Shown here: in pieces, positions 26,501 through 35,369 of the stretch | Numbering within the stretch: the stretch's first letter is position 1 | How the letters are laid out: the number at the start of each line of letters is the position of its first letter | Assembly (NCBI GenBank): GCA_021822115.1 | Contig: JAJZSA010000013.1 | Span: 1 to 44,300, forward strand | DNA length: 44,300 nt | Reading direction: 5' to 3' | Source: Pseudomonadota bacterium | GTDB lineage: Bacteria; Pseudomonadota; Gammaproteobacteria; Burkholderiales; Gallionellaceae | The notes under the pieces: model-generated | What the model was told of the DNA's origin: nothing | Database searches by the model: none | Seen by the model: the letters and a program-made list of their open reading frames with translations, nothing else | Program-made: the position numbers and the translations under genes

Positions 26501-27355
26501 TGCGACAAGCTGGTCTTTGATGTCCGCATCAGAAACCCAATTGCCTCCAGATTGCCTGAACTTGTAGATCTTGCCGTCAGGGCGCTTGGCAAACATCGCA
26601 GCCCCCCCCGCTATCAGCTTGACCATATTAAAATCGATCCAGCTGTTGTACTGCTGCGTCCTGAGACCTGCCATGGATGAGTTGTATGCGCGGCTGTATC
26701 TCAAATACGGGAAGGCTGCGCTTTGATAGTCCGTCTCTTGCTGGAATTTATTGCCGTAGCCAATGCTTATCGGATTCTTGGTAGCCGGGCAGGAACCACC
26801 GGTTCCCTTGGGATTCTCTATGGGTTTGAGCACGCATTGGCTCAGCCAAAAATATAGGGGATCATAGCCCCCATTAGACCAGATGTCCGTTGAAGTGCAC
26901 CGCATCCTCAGTTCCATCCAGAAAGAAGCTACTACAAAATTTTCTGCATTCTTAATGAAGCAACCCCGCTGTATATAACTAGAAGAAGAGTTTACAAAAG
27001 GAGAACCAAGATAATAAAACTGAAATGACTTACATGCAGGAGTACTGGTACCAAGACATACAAAGGATTGGCCAGAATTCTCCCAAGCGCTGTCTATCTT
27101 GGCGCCATCCAAACACATCTTTCGGGAATCCTTATAGTCTGGCAAGGTTGCCATAGTTCCAGGATAAGGACCCCAATATGTATCTACCCAGCTATACTCA
27201 AAAGCAAATACCGTCAAAGATTGCAACATCAAAATATTGCCCGCTATCAATATAACGGCACATTTGAGTGGAAATGATTTATTCAGGCTACGTGCTAGAT
27301 TGATTAAATTGCAGAATGAACGCGAGCTATATTTTTTCTCAACTACTAGTTCCAT
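23534..27355 (-). CDS. First half of a split Rhs: exported YD-repeat shell protein
   Basis: The ATG at 27355 is chosen because AAAGGA lies six bases upstream; the frame is open to 27451 but that part overlaps a repeat. The product (about 1270 residues) has a long N-terminal region with a signal-anchor or signal peptide (KCAVILIAGNILMLQSLTVFA), a Cys-rich domain, and a DUF6531-like entry motif (NPISIGYGNKFQQETDY). More than twenty YD/Rhs repeats follow (for example YDANGRVGTLTDPNG, YDAQGRLSSLTYPSG). It ends at YLNDQPVAVMQ, the point just before the conserved Rhs C-terminal core, and has no tip of its own. The next cistron overlaps by ATGA and supplies core and tip, so the two products probably work together as shell and cargo. 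No VgrG, PAAR or other type VI element is nearby. Confidence 0.88.
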   Translation of the reverse strand: MELVVEKKYSSRSFCNLINLARSLNKSFPLKCAVILIAGNILMLQSLTVFAFEYSWVDTYWGPYPGTMATLPDYKDSRKMCLDGAKIDSAWENSGQSFVCLGTSTPACKSFQFYYLGSPFVNSSSSYIQRGCFIKNAENFVVASFWMELRMRCTSTDIWSNGGYDPLYFWLSQCVLKPIENPKGTGGSCPATKNPISIGYGNKFQQETDYQSAAFPYLRYSRAYNSSMAGLRTQQYNSWIDFNMVKLIAGGAAMFAKRPDGKIYKFRQSGGNWVSDADIKDQLVAVKDASNVQTGWRYTPAAGQYSETYDLKGQLVSIEDRFGLKATITYSDLTTPKTIASIAGLVIAVTDYAGRSLGFTYDGLSRLITMTDPAGGVYTYGYDSDSNLTSVTYPDGKTKTYHYGEIAYVSATPDAGVDNANLLTGITDENGSRFATYIYDNTGRAIAEYLAGGADTASLVYNTDAAGNPTSTVVTDALGSVRTYNFTTVLGVVKSTGQSQPGGSGCGASGSAVTYDGNGNVASRTDFNGNKTCYAYDLARNLETVRLEGVAAGVACPVDLAAYVPAAGSTERKTSTTWDATYRLPTQIAEPLRLTTYSYDAQGNLLSKTVQPTSDATGGAGQATAANGTARTISYTYSPLGQVLTVDGARTDVADISTYSYYAVDAACAGASALGCRGQLQSVSNALNQTTQLSAYDANGRVGTLTDPNGLITNLVYDARGRLTSRNTGGETTGYSYDGVGNLTQVTLPTGGSYIYTYDAAHRLTDITDNLGNRIHYTLDNAGNRTKEETFDSTGTVIQSHSRVFDALNRLWKDIGAVNQTTVYEYDANGNLTRITDPLNRQSTNSYDTLNRLISSTQADGGIIQYGYDGQDQLTQVTDPRNLTTQYSRDGLGNLNQQSSPDTGATAYTYDAAGNVLTRTDAKGQVATYSYDVLNRLTGIVYTGGTAGQSVSYTYDQGTNGIGHLTKIVDSTGTTDYAYDQHGRLLSATRQPATGTTPYVTAYGYDAQGRLSSLTYPSGRSVDYSFDGMGRISQIATTYKGITRILTSNIQYEPFGGVHSFTYGDGTTTPVQTYTRQRDQDGRIASYSLNGKLQSIGYDAASQISFIADPQNLANTANYGYDPMSRLNSYTQGALNQSYGYDTVGNRTSQIVGTTATTYGYAPDSNRLTGIQTGTATQSLTHDANGATTSDATRQYSYDLRGRLIQATTAQGVVNYEVNALGLRTRKQVPSTNTDTTYHYDSQGHLIGESPTNTNQFTREYIYLNDQPVAVMQ

Positions 27356-27383
27356 CAACATTCCTTTCGTCCGTCGAATCCAT

Positions 27384-27566
27384 TTACTCAAGCTCGCATA
27401 ACAAATGCAAAAACTTGTCGCGCCACAAAATCGCGCCGAATCCTGCCACAAATATCCACGCCCAGATATATGCCATTCGGCCTATACCCGGCCTATATAT
27501 TTCGGCATATTGACGATATGAATTTGGTCTGAAAGGCGGATCAGATTGTTCCGATATAGGACGCTT
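27384..27566 (-). repeat. Coding-like repeat upstream of the split rhs gene
   Basis: This minus-strand segment reads as KRPIS, RQYAEIYR, GRMAYIWAWIF and ends at a TAA, 28 bases before the rhs start. It is related to 14212-14352 ahead of gspG. The resemblance is best at TCGTCAATATGCCGAAATA and continues at protein level with an in-frame insertion. A stop lies just before it in frame and no early start codon exists, so it is not an intact gene. It may be a relic or a shared upstream control region. Confidence 0.55.
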
Positions 27567-27616
27567 GGCACAGTCTTAATGGGGAACTGCAAAACCTCAT
27601 TGCTACGTGGTGCCAT
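27482..27616 (-). pseudogene. Remnant of the 5' end of a second FimB-like recombinase gene
   Basis: The right copy of the direct repeat ends in an ATG at 27616, in the same place as the start codon of the complete recombinase at 8803. The frame from it runs for 44 codons and begins MAPRSNEVLQFPIKTVPS, which resembles the N-terminus of the intact protein (INFP then CRTEQS). After that the resemblance is lost and the frame runs into the coding-like repeat. I read it as a truncated recombinase gene. Confidence 0.45.
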
Positions 27617-27730
27617 TGTGTGAACTTTCCGTATAAGGGGCTTTTTACGGAAAGTTCAAACCCCCTCCCGCTGTGTGCCGTTCACACAATTTACCTAGGC
27701 CGCCCGATTCCCAAAGCGGAAAATTCTTGT
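27614..27730. repeat. Direct repeat, right copy: with strong inverted motifs
   Basis: This is related to 8801-8915 in the same orientation. It holds a perfect 12-base inverted pair, GAACTTTCCGTA (27622-27633) and TACGGAAAGTTC (27646-27657), with a 12-base spacer. A perfect outer pair also exists, ATTGTGTGAAC (27615-27625) and GTTCACACAAT (27680-27690). The nested pairs look like tyrosine recombinase binding sites. The copy lies just beyond the upstream end of the rhs/T2SS train. Confidence 0.75.
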
Positions 27731-27740
27731 CAGCCCCATA

Positions 27741-27771
27741 AACAAAAACTGCGTCCAAAATGGACGCAGTG
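27741..27771 (-). terminator. Rho-independent terminator, minus strand
   Basis: ACTGCGTCCA at 27749-27758 and TGGACGCAGT at 27762-27771 form a 10-base-pair stem with a three-base loop. Read on the minus strand it is followed by TTTTTGTTT. It should end transcripts from the small genes at 27826-28429 and insulate the rhs train from them. Confidence 0.8.
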
Positions 27772-27825
27772 GCTTACAACTAGGTTCGTCTGATTACATC
27801 AATAATCAGAACGCGGGATAGCAGG

Positions 27826-28203
27826 TCACTTATTGAAGCCGCGACCCACTACTGTCGTTTCAGCGTGAGTCCATGGCCCCCAGCCGAAGCTGTAGTCCTT
27901 CTTGTGGTCTTCAATGTACTTCAGGTTTTTTATTCGCTGGCGCTCCATTCCGCGCTCCCAGGCTGCTTCAATACGCGCAGACTTCATGCGACGTTCCGCC
28001 TGTGTTGCTGCATGCTTGCGTGCTGCATACTCACGAACCTTTGCCTCGGCTTGGGCTTCGGCTTGCACCGCAACGTGGTATTCATCCACCGAACCGAAGT
28101 CTGAGGAAGATACTGCGCCAGAGGCTGCGAGCATAACGATCCCAATGACTGCTGGAGCGACAGCGATAGATGTTTTTGCGTTGTTTTTCAACGCGCTCTT
28201 CAT
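27826..28203 (-). CDS. Small exported or membrane protein of unknown function
   Basis: The ATG at 28203 is chosen because it comes one base after the stop of the 74-residue protein gene; a longer frame from 28275 overlaps that gene. The product (about 125 residues) has a hydrophobic N-terminal segment (IAVAPAVIGIVMLAASGAVSS), then a long charged helix rich in Ala, Glu, Arg and Lys, and a C-terminus FGWGPWTHAET. No family is recognised. It is the last gene before a clear terminator. Confidence 0.55.
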   Translation of the reverse strand: MKSALKNNAKTSIAVAPAVIGIVMLAASGAVSSSDFGSVDEYHVAVQAEAQAEAKVREYAARKHAATQAERRMKSARIEAAWERGMERQRIKNLKYIEDHKKDYSFGWGPWTHAETTVVGRGFNK

Positions 28204-28204
28204 T

Positions 28205-28429
28205 CTAGTCGTCGTCATGTTTGTAGATGCCGATATACCCAGGGTCAAAACTGTTGCGTAAGTATGAGCATTCATCTAAGTCGCCAACTTCGGTTTCTGT
28301 TTGAGTCACTCCACTGAAACTTGAATGATTCTCTGTGTATCCTTCATTCTTGTCCTGATACTTCATATACAGATGAAGTATCAGGGCGATAACTACTGCG
28401 GCGATCATTGTGAAAATTTGGATGTTCAT
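28205..28429 (-). CDS. Small single-pass membrane protein of unknown function
   Basis: This 74-residue protein has one membrane helix (about residues 5-22, IFTMIAAVVIALILHLYM) and a polar C-terminal part with many Asp and Glu and a single Cys. The following gene starts one base after its stop, so the two are probably co-translated. I cannot assign a function. Confidence 0.5.
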   Translation of the reverse strand: MNIQIFTMIAAVVIALILHLYMKYQDKNEGYTENHSSFSGVTQTETEVGDLDECSYLRNSFDPGYIGIYKHDDD

Positions 28430-28523
28430 ACTATCCCTTTACGTGCCAACTTAAGTCGGAATAAAAGACCTCAAACTTCATTAGCGGCACGTTGTTATAT
28501 TGAAACGCGAGAGGTCTTCTTGG

Positions 28524-29081
28524 TCAGTTCCGTGGAGCCTGATAATGGCCATTCACAAATTCACAAGAGTAGACACTCGGCATGATTTGATCTCTGCGAA
28601 TCCAGTGCTCGTTTCCGTAATTTGCAACCGGGAATGAAACCTTTACCAGTTTCTTCTTCACTTCAATAACTGGACCACAGTTCGTGATCTCCCCTTCGGA
28701 TAGTTTTCTTCTCCAATTTTCAAGAATGGCTTTTGCTTCTGCGTCTCGCTTTGCAATTTGCTCGGCTTTAATTTTTTCTGCTCTTGCTATGCATGGCTTC
28801 GCATTTTCTTGCATTTTTTCAGGACTAATCGCCCATTTAAGCTCCGTAGTCGCATAACCTACTGAACCCTTACTTTGCACTTGGGCCACACCATGGGTAA
28901 ATGACGAAACATTCTCGTACTGTGGGGTAATGACGAACTCTCCAGTTTTATCTATCACCCCCCATTTTCCGTTCATCTTGGCAGGTGCATAAGCGTCAGC
29001 AAATCGTCTGTGTGCAGGTTCATCCAAAGAGAAGTCGAGCGAGGAACCTACACTCCAATTTCCAGATATTTCAAATAACAC
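28524..29081 (-). CDS. WG-repeat protein, probably N-terminally shortened
   Basis: The 185-residue frame contains one clear WG repeat (KWGVIDKTGEFVITPQYENV) and a second, poorer one, then a charged helix and a C-terminal domain with two Cys and NYGNEHWIRRDQI. WG-repeat proteins normally carry several repeats and often a signal peptide; here the frame begins with a GTG just beside the divergent xis gene and has neither. It may have lost its 5' part when the neighbouring recombination genes arrived. Its function is unknown. Confidence 0.55.
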   Translation of the reverse strand: MLFEISGNWSVGSSLDFSLDEPAHRRFADAYAPAKMNGKWGVIDKTGEFVITPQYENVSSFTHGVAQVQSKGSVGYATTELKWAISPEKMQENAKPCIARAEKIKAEQIAKRDAEAKAILENWRRKLSEGEITNCGPVIEVKKKLVKVSFPVANYGNEHWIRRDQIMPSVYSCEFVNGHYQAPRN

Positions 29082-29130
29082 TTTGGAAAATGACGCTATT
29101 ACTTACACTTTCAAGCACGAGGATCAAATG

Positions 29131-29349
29131 ATGAAAATCACACTTAAAGAATGGGGGATGCGTCACTACTCTCCTCCTCCATCCATGCATGTACTGCGCA
29201 GCTGGGCATCGACCGGTCAATTACCTGGAATCGAAAAGGTTGGGGCATGCTATATGCTTGACGAGCATACCGTCCGCATTCCTGTGGCGATTCAACGCAT
29301 CACCGGGGATGTTTCTCCGCGTGTGCAACAGATTTTAAAGGCGGCATGA
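29131..29349 (+). CDS. Lambda Xis-like excisionase
   Basis: The open frame begins at 29083, but the internal ATG codons at about 29128 and 29131 give the usual excisionase start, MKITLKEWGMRHYSPPP. The protein is a small winged-helix DNA-binding protein; MHVLRSWASTGQLPGIEKVG is the recognition helix and wing region, much like lambda Xis. Such proteins bend the att DNA and direct the integrase towards excision. Its stop overlaps the integrase start (ATGA), so the two are made together. It indicates that the island could still excise. Confidence 0.8.
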   Translation: MKITLKEWGMRHYSPPPSMHVLRSWASTGQLPGIEKVGACYMLDEHTVRIPVAIQRITGDVSPRVQQILKAA

Positions 29350-30455
29350 GACCTCGCCGACACAATCTTCCGTTGAATCTCTACCGGTCAGAGGATAAGG
29401 CTTCCGGGAAGGTTTACTACGCGTACAGAGATCCACGAACAGGTAAGCGCCATGGTCTGGGGTCAGACCGAGATCAAGCAGTAGCCGATGCTATGGCCTT
29501 AAATAGCGCAATCTACACTAGCATCGCGTCTACGCGAGTTTCCGCAATCGTAACTAACAAAACGAGCTCCCCATCTTTTGGTCAGGTGATTTCAAGACAT
29601 CTGGAGCTTTGCGAGAAAAAACGCAAGCTGGCCGACAACACCTTAAGAAACAAGGCCAGCACAAGCCGCGCATGGGAAAAATCACTAGGATCCAACAAGC
29701 GGCTTGCCGACATCACCGTTAGAGACTTGGTCGAAGTTCTGGATAGTTATGAGGATCGGCCAAGAATGGCGCTTGCAATGCGATCCGCAGCTGTTGATAT
29801 TTGGAAAGATGCAGTAGAAGAAGGCTGGGCAGTAGACAACCTCGCGGCAAAAACCCGCGCACCAACAGTCGAAGTTAAGCGATCTCGTCTGACTTTGAAT
29901 GACTTCCTGCTCATCCACCAAAAAGCACTTTCTCTTGATTCATGGATTGCAAGAGCGATAGAACTGGCCTTACTCACAAGCCAGCGTCGGGAGGATATTG
30001 CCAATATGGAGTTTCGCCGAGGGAAAGATTCAACGGCATGGGTAGACGATAGGCTCTATGTTATCCAGAAAAAGACCGGCAACAAGGTCAGCATCCCGCT
30101 CGACACCAGCATTGCAGGCTTCACACTATCCACCACCGTGAAGGCATGCAGGGATAGTGTAGTGAGCCGCTGGCTGGTGCATCACATTCGACCGAGGACA
30201 CTATCCAAACCCGGCGATCAGGTCTGGATCGACACGATCACCAAAGGTTTTGCCCGAGCCAGAGACTTGGCTGGCGTGAAGGGTGAGCCCGGCAAGAACC
30301 CACCTACATTCCACGAAATCCGTAGCCTATCAATCAGGCTTTACACTCAGAGCCATGGTCCCGAGTACGCCCAAGCAATCGCTGGCCACAAAGACGCATC
30401 GACGACTGCGATCTATCGAGATCTACGCGGCGATGAGTGGGTGAAAGTAGGCTGA
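29346..30455 (+). CDS. Lambda-type tyrosine integrase of the island
   Basis: The 369-residue protein has all three parts of a lambda-class integrase: an N-terminal arm-binding domain (about residues 1-60), a core-binding helical domain (about 75-170) and the catalytic domain. The full active site can be seen: Arg214 (TSQRREDI), Lys243 (QKKTGNK), His323 and Arg326 (FHEIRSL), His348 (AGHKD) and nucleophile Tyr357 (AIYRDL). These are spaced like the lambda residues. The gene ends 54 bases before the right attachment repeat, the standard position. The target is the catalytic loop of an LMW-PTP gene rather than a tRNA gene. The integrase looks intact. Confidence 0.93.
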   Translation: MRPRRHNLPLNLYRSEDKASGKVYYAYRDPRTGKRHGLGSDRDQAVADAMALNSAIYTSIASTRVSAIVTNKTSSPSFGQVISRHLELCEKKRKLADNTLRNKASTSRAWEKSLGSNKRLADITVRDLVEVLDSYEDRPRMALAMRSAAVDIWKDAVEEGWAVDNLAAKTRAPTVEVKRSRLTLNDFLLIHQKALSLDSWIARAIELALLTSQRREDIANMEFRRGKDSTAWVDDRLYVIQKKTGNKVSIPLDTSIAGFTLSTTVKACRDSVVSRWLVHHIRPRTLSKPGDQVWIDTITKGFARARDLAGVKGEPGKNPPTFHEIRSLSIRLYTQSHGPEYAQAIAGHKDASTTAIYRDLRGDEWVKVG

Positions 30456-30487
30456 AGTTTTACCAGAAAGTTACAAGAGTTTTACCA
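30456..30487. promoter_or_regulatory. Possible arm-type integrase binding sites
   Basis: AGTTTTACCA occurs twice, at 30456-30465 and 30478-30487, with the related AGTTACAAG at 30469-30477 in between. A similar GTTTTACAAG is at 3818-3827 near the left end. Short direct repeats next to an att core are the pattern of arm sites bound by the integrase N-terminal domain. This is a visual match only. Confidence 0.4.
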
Positions 30488-30493
30488 ACCCCA

Positions 30494-30559
30494 TCAACCA
30501 CGGGCTTCGCAGATATTGCCCATGCAAATAAAAAGAACTTTCACTTTCACGTTGGGCAC
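30494..30559 (-). pseudogene. Displaced 5' end of the LMW-PTP gene (contains attR)
   Basis: Directly after the uvrB stop the minus strand reads from GTG codons (30559 or 30550) as VKVKVLFICMGNIC and then EARG and a stop. VLFICMGNIC is the standard start of an LMW-PTP up to its catalytic loop; the continuation RSPTAE is found only in the copy at 3246-3737. The repeat shared with that gene is at 30509-30528. This is thus the original 5' end, cut off by the island. The first GTG directly follows the uvrB TGA, which suggests that the phosphatase was once translated together with UvrB. Confidence 0.88.
30509..30528. other. Island attachment site, right (attR)
   Basis: This is the right copy of the repeat at 3684-3703, differing at one of 20 positions (G at 30512 against A at 3687). 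It marks the right end of the island; sequence beyond it is backbone and leads directly into uvrB. Confidence 0.9.
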
Positions 30560-32584
<2,025 letters not shown>

Positions 32585-32632
32585 GGTCGGCCGTACATTG
32601 TACGGGCAAAGGCGACTTTGCCCAATGTGCCG

Positions 32633-33247
32633 TCAAACGCCGGAGTCTCCCCTGCCCTTGCCGGGATGTTGTGCGGACAAGTGCGCCAACTCCTGGCGCA
32701 GTCGCTCCAGTTCGCGCCGATAGGTCTCGGCATCGCCGTGATCGAAGAAGCCGGGGTAATGCTCGTGCGCTGCCTGCACCCGCCGTGCATGCTTGATCGG
32801 ACACCAGTATCGCTCGGTGCGTGCCGCCACCTCACGCGCATAGGCCGCCACGCCGTTGCCGTAACTGCAATAGAAACAATTGAACCTCTCGATCAGGTTG
32901 AGATACGGCAATCCGGCACGGTCGAATACCAGGTAGTCGGCGCGCCGCACGCGCGGGATGTCATAGACGGGGAAACACACCCACTGGTACAACGTGACGA
33001 ACGCATCCAGCAGGATGAACGGAAGCCAACCGAGATAGATCAGCGGCGCCGTGAGCAGCACCAGCGGCCGCGCCTCGGCGATGAAACGCCATAGCCCGAC
33101 CTTATACGCACGCTGACGCTGACGCAGCTCGCCCGCCAGCTGGATGCGTTTGCGCTCCCACTCTTCGCGCGCCTCGCGGTAGCTGTCTTCGATCTCATCC
33201 TGCAAAGCATGCAGGCGCGCCAGCAATTCTTCGAGATGGTTCTTCAT
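32633..33247 (-). CDS. Conserved membrane-associated protein of unknown function
   Basis: The 204-residue protein has an N-terminal coiled coil (about 1-45, rich in Glu, Arg and Leu), one or two hydrophobic segments (about 58-90), a central region with FNCFYCSYGNG and YWCPIKHARR, whose four Cys/His residues might bind a metal, and a second helical, charged end. It resembles uncharacterised proteins of betaproteobacteria, but I cannot name a function. It precedes uvrB by 48 bases on the same strand. Confidence 0.7.
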   Translation of the reverse strand: MKNHLEELLARLHALQDEIEDSYREAREEWERKRIQLAGELRQRQRAYKVGLWRFIAEARPLVLLTAPLIYLGWLPFILLDAFVTLYQWVCFPVYDIPRVRRADYLVFDRAGLPYLNLIERFNCFYCSYGNGVAAYAREVAARTERYWCPIKHARRVQAAHEHYPGFFDHGDAETYRRELERLRQELAHLSAQHPGKGRGDSGV

Positions 33248-33422
33248 GGGGCGATCTCCGATTGCGGGAAGCAGTACGCGACAGCATGCCGCCGCAAAAC
33301 TGCAAGGGATATCATCTTAGCGGCATTAGGGATTTCCTTACCCCTTTATTCTTTCCGATTTTCAGGCCCTTGGCTTGGCTGATAAAATGCGGACTCACCC
33401 GCACCTTATCCGGCAGACATCG

Positions 33423-35369
33423 ATGGCCTCACAAGAATTGCCGTACCATTTCCGAGACTTGGTGGACATTCCGGCATTCTCTCGCATGCTGGAAACGTTC
33501 TTCCGCGCCACCGGCATCCCCAATGGTGTCGTCGATGCGAACGGCGAACTGATCAGCCTGGCAGCCGGGGAGAATGCCTGCACGAAATTCCACCGCGCCG
33601 TGCCTGGCTCGGCCAAGCAATGTGAAGCCAGCAACATCGCCATCATGCACGACCTGCGCGCGGGTGCCGTGGCGGGCGGCCTGTGCCTGAACGGCCTGAT
33701 GGACTATGCCACCCCAGTGGAGATCGAAGGACGGCAACTGGCCACGCTGTTCCTGGGGCAGGTGTTCCATGAACCGCCCGACCTGGATTTCTTCCGCGCC
33801 CAAGCCAGGAAATTCGGCTACGACGAGGAAAGCTATCTGGATGCGATCAAAACCATCGCGGTGGTGGACAAAGAACGCCTGCAAACGCTGATGGCCGTGA
33901 TGGTGGAGATGGCGCAGATGCTGGCGGCCAGCGGACTGGCGCGACTGCGCCAGACGACACTGGAGCATGACCTGAACGAACAGGCCGAACGACGCATCCA
34001 GTTGGAAGACATCCTCAATGCCTCCCCCATCGCCATCGGCTGGTCAGACAAACAGGGGCGCGTGGAATACGTCAACCAGCAATTCGCCCGCCAGTTCGGC
34101 TATGGCAATGCCGACATCCCCGATCTGGACACCTGGTATCGCTTGGCCTATCCCGATCCGGCCTATCGCCGGGAAATCATCGAGCCATGGATCGAAGAGG
34201 TGCGGCATTCTCATCAGAATGGCACGGTGCCCCCCGAACTGGAATCGACCATCACCTGCAAAGACGGCAGCAAACGACGCACGGTGGTACGCGTCTCCTG
34301 GGTGGGCGAGCGACGTCTGGTCAACTTCACCGACATCAGCGCACGCTGGCACAGCGAACAACGCAACCAGGCGCACGACACCATGCTGGCCATGGTGGCA
34401 CGCGGCGTGATGCTGAACCAGATCCTGCATGCCATCGTGGCCGAGGTGGAAAAAGAAGATGCCAGCGCGCGTTGCAGCATCCTGCTGCTGGATGCGGAAG
34501 GCAAACATCTGCTGAACGGCGCCGCACCCGGCCTGCCCGACTTCTATAACCAGGCTATACATGGCCTCGCCATCGGCCCCAAGGTCGGCAGTTGCGGCAC
34601 CGCTGCCTATCTCGCCAAGCGCGTCATCGTCGCAGACATCAGCACGCATGAATACTGGCAGCCCTATACCGCGCTCGCCGCACAGGCCGGGCTGGGCTCA
34701 TGCTGGTCGGAACCCATCCTGTCCTCGCAAGGCAAAGTACTGGGCACCTTCGCGATCTATCATGCGACCCCGCAAAGCCCCTCGCCCAAGGACATCGAGC
34801 GGCTCACCTTCGCCACCAACCTGGCCGCCATCGCCATCGAGAACCGCTATGCGCGCGACGAGCTGGAGCGGCGCGCCTATTCCGATTACCTGACCGGTCT
34901 CCCCAATCGCCGTCGCTTCTTCGAACTGGCGGAAAAGGAGATGCACCGCGCCGAACGCTATGGTTCACAAGTCTCACTGCTGATGCTGGACGTCGACCAC
35001 TTCAAACGCATCAACGACACCCATGGCCACAAGATCGGCGATCAGGTATTGCAGAAACTCTCCGAAGTCTGCCGGAATACCTTGCGCACCATAGACATCG
35101 TGGGGCGCATCGGCGGCGAGGAATTCGCGGTGCTGTTGCCGGAAACGGATGACCGGCACGCGCTGGAGGCGGCCGAGCGCTTGCGCGATGCGCTGGCAAC
35201 CGCCCAAGTGCCGCTGGAGAACGGCAAGCTGCTGAACTTCACCGCCTCGTTCGGCGTATCGGCCCTGAACAAGATCGACATCAGCATCGACGCGCTGCTC
35301 AGCCGTGCCGATGAGGCGCTCTATCAAGCCAAGAACACCGGCCGCAACCGGGTCTGCGCCTACGCCTGA
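33423..35369 (+). CDS. Diguanylate cyclase with PocR, PAS and GAF sensor domains
   Basis: This cytoplasmic protein should make cyclic di-GMP from two GTP in response to signals. Domains in order: a PocR-type sensor (about 5-165, with Cys and His residues in ENACTKFHRAVPGSAKQCE), a PAS domain (about 190-310), a GAF domain (about 330-475) and a GGDEF domain (about 490-645). The active site is GGEEF and the inhibitory I-site RTID lies five residues before it, so product feedback is likely. The start is uncertain: the frame is open from a TTG at 33375, and ATG codons occur at 33387 and 33423, none with a good ribosome binding site. Its stop overlaps the end of the converging cyclase gene by 10 bases. 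Confidence 0.9.
   Translation: MASQELPYHFRDLVDIPAFSRMLETFFRATGIPNGVVDANGELISLAAGENACTKFHRAVPGSAKQCEASNIAIMHDLRAGAVAGGLCLNGLMDYATPVEIEGRQLATLFLGQVFHEPPDLDFFRAQARKFGYDEESYLDAIKTIAVVDKERLQTLMAVMVEMAQMLAASGLARLRQTTLEHDLNEQAERRIQLEDILNASPIAIGWSDKQGRVEYVNQQFARQFGYGNADIPDLDTWYRLAYPDPAYRREIIEPWIEEVRHSHQNGTVPPELESTITCKDGSKRRTVVRVSWVGERRLVNFTDISARWHSEQRNQAHDTMLAMVARGVMLNQILHAIVAEVEKEDASARCSILLLDAEGKHLLNGAAPGLPDFYNQAIHGLAIGPKVGSCGTAAYLAKRVIVADISTHEYWQPYTALAAQAGLGSCWSEPILSSQGKVLGTFAIYHATPQSPSPKDIERLTFATNLAAIAIENRYARDELERRAYSDYLTGLPNRRRFFELAEKEMHRAERYGSQVSLLMLDVDHFKRINDTHGHKIGDQVLQKLSEVCRNTLRTIDIVGRIGGEEFAVLLPETDDRHALEAAERLRDALATAQVPLENGKLLNFTASFGVSALNKIDISIDALLSRADEALYQAKNTGRNRVCAYA

Noticed and set aside
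27356..27451. The rhs start at 27451
   Set aside because: The extra 32 residues overlap the coding-like repeat in a different frame and have no ribosome binding site; AAAGGA is correctly placed for the ATG at 27355.
30494..30559. A tRNA-type attachment site at the right island end
   Set aside because: No tRNA cloverleaf is present. The repeat instead matches the coding sequence of the LMW-PTP catalytic loop in frame.
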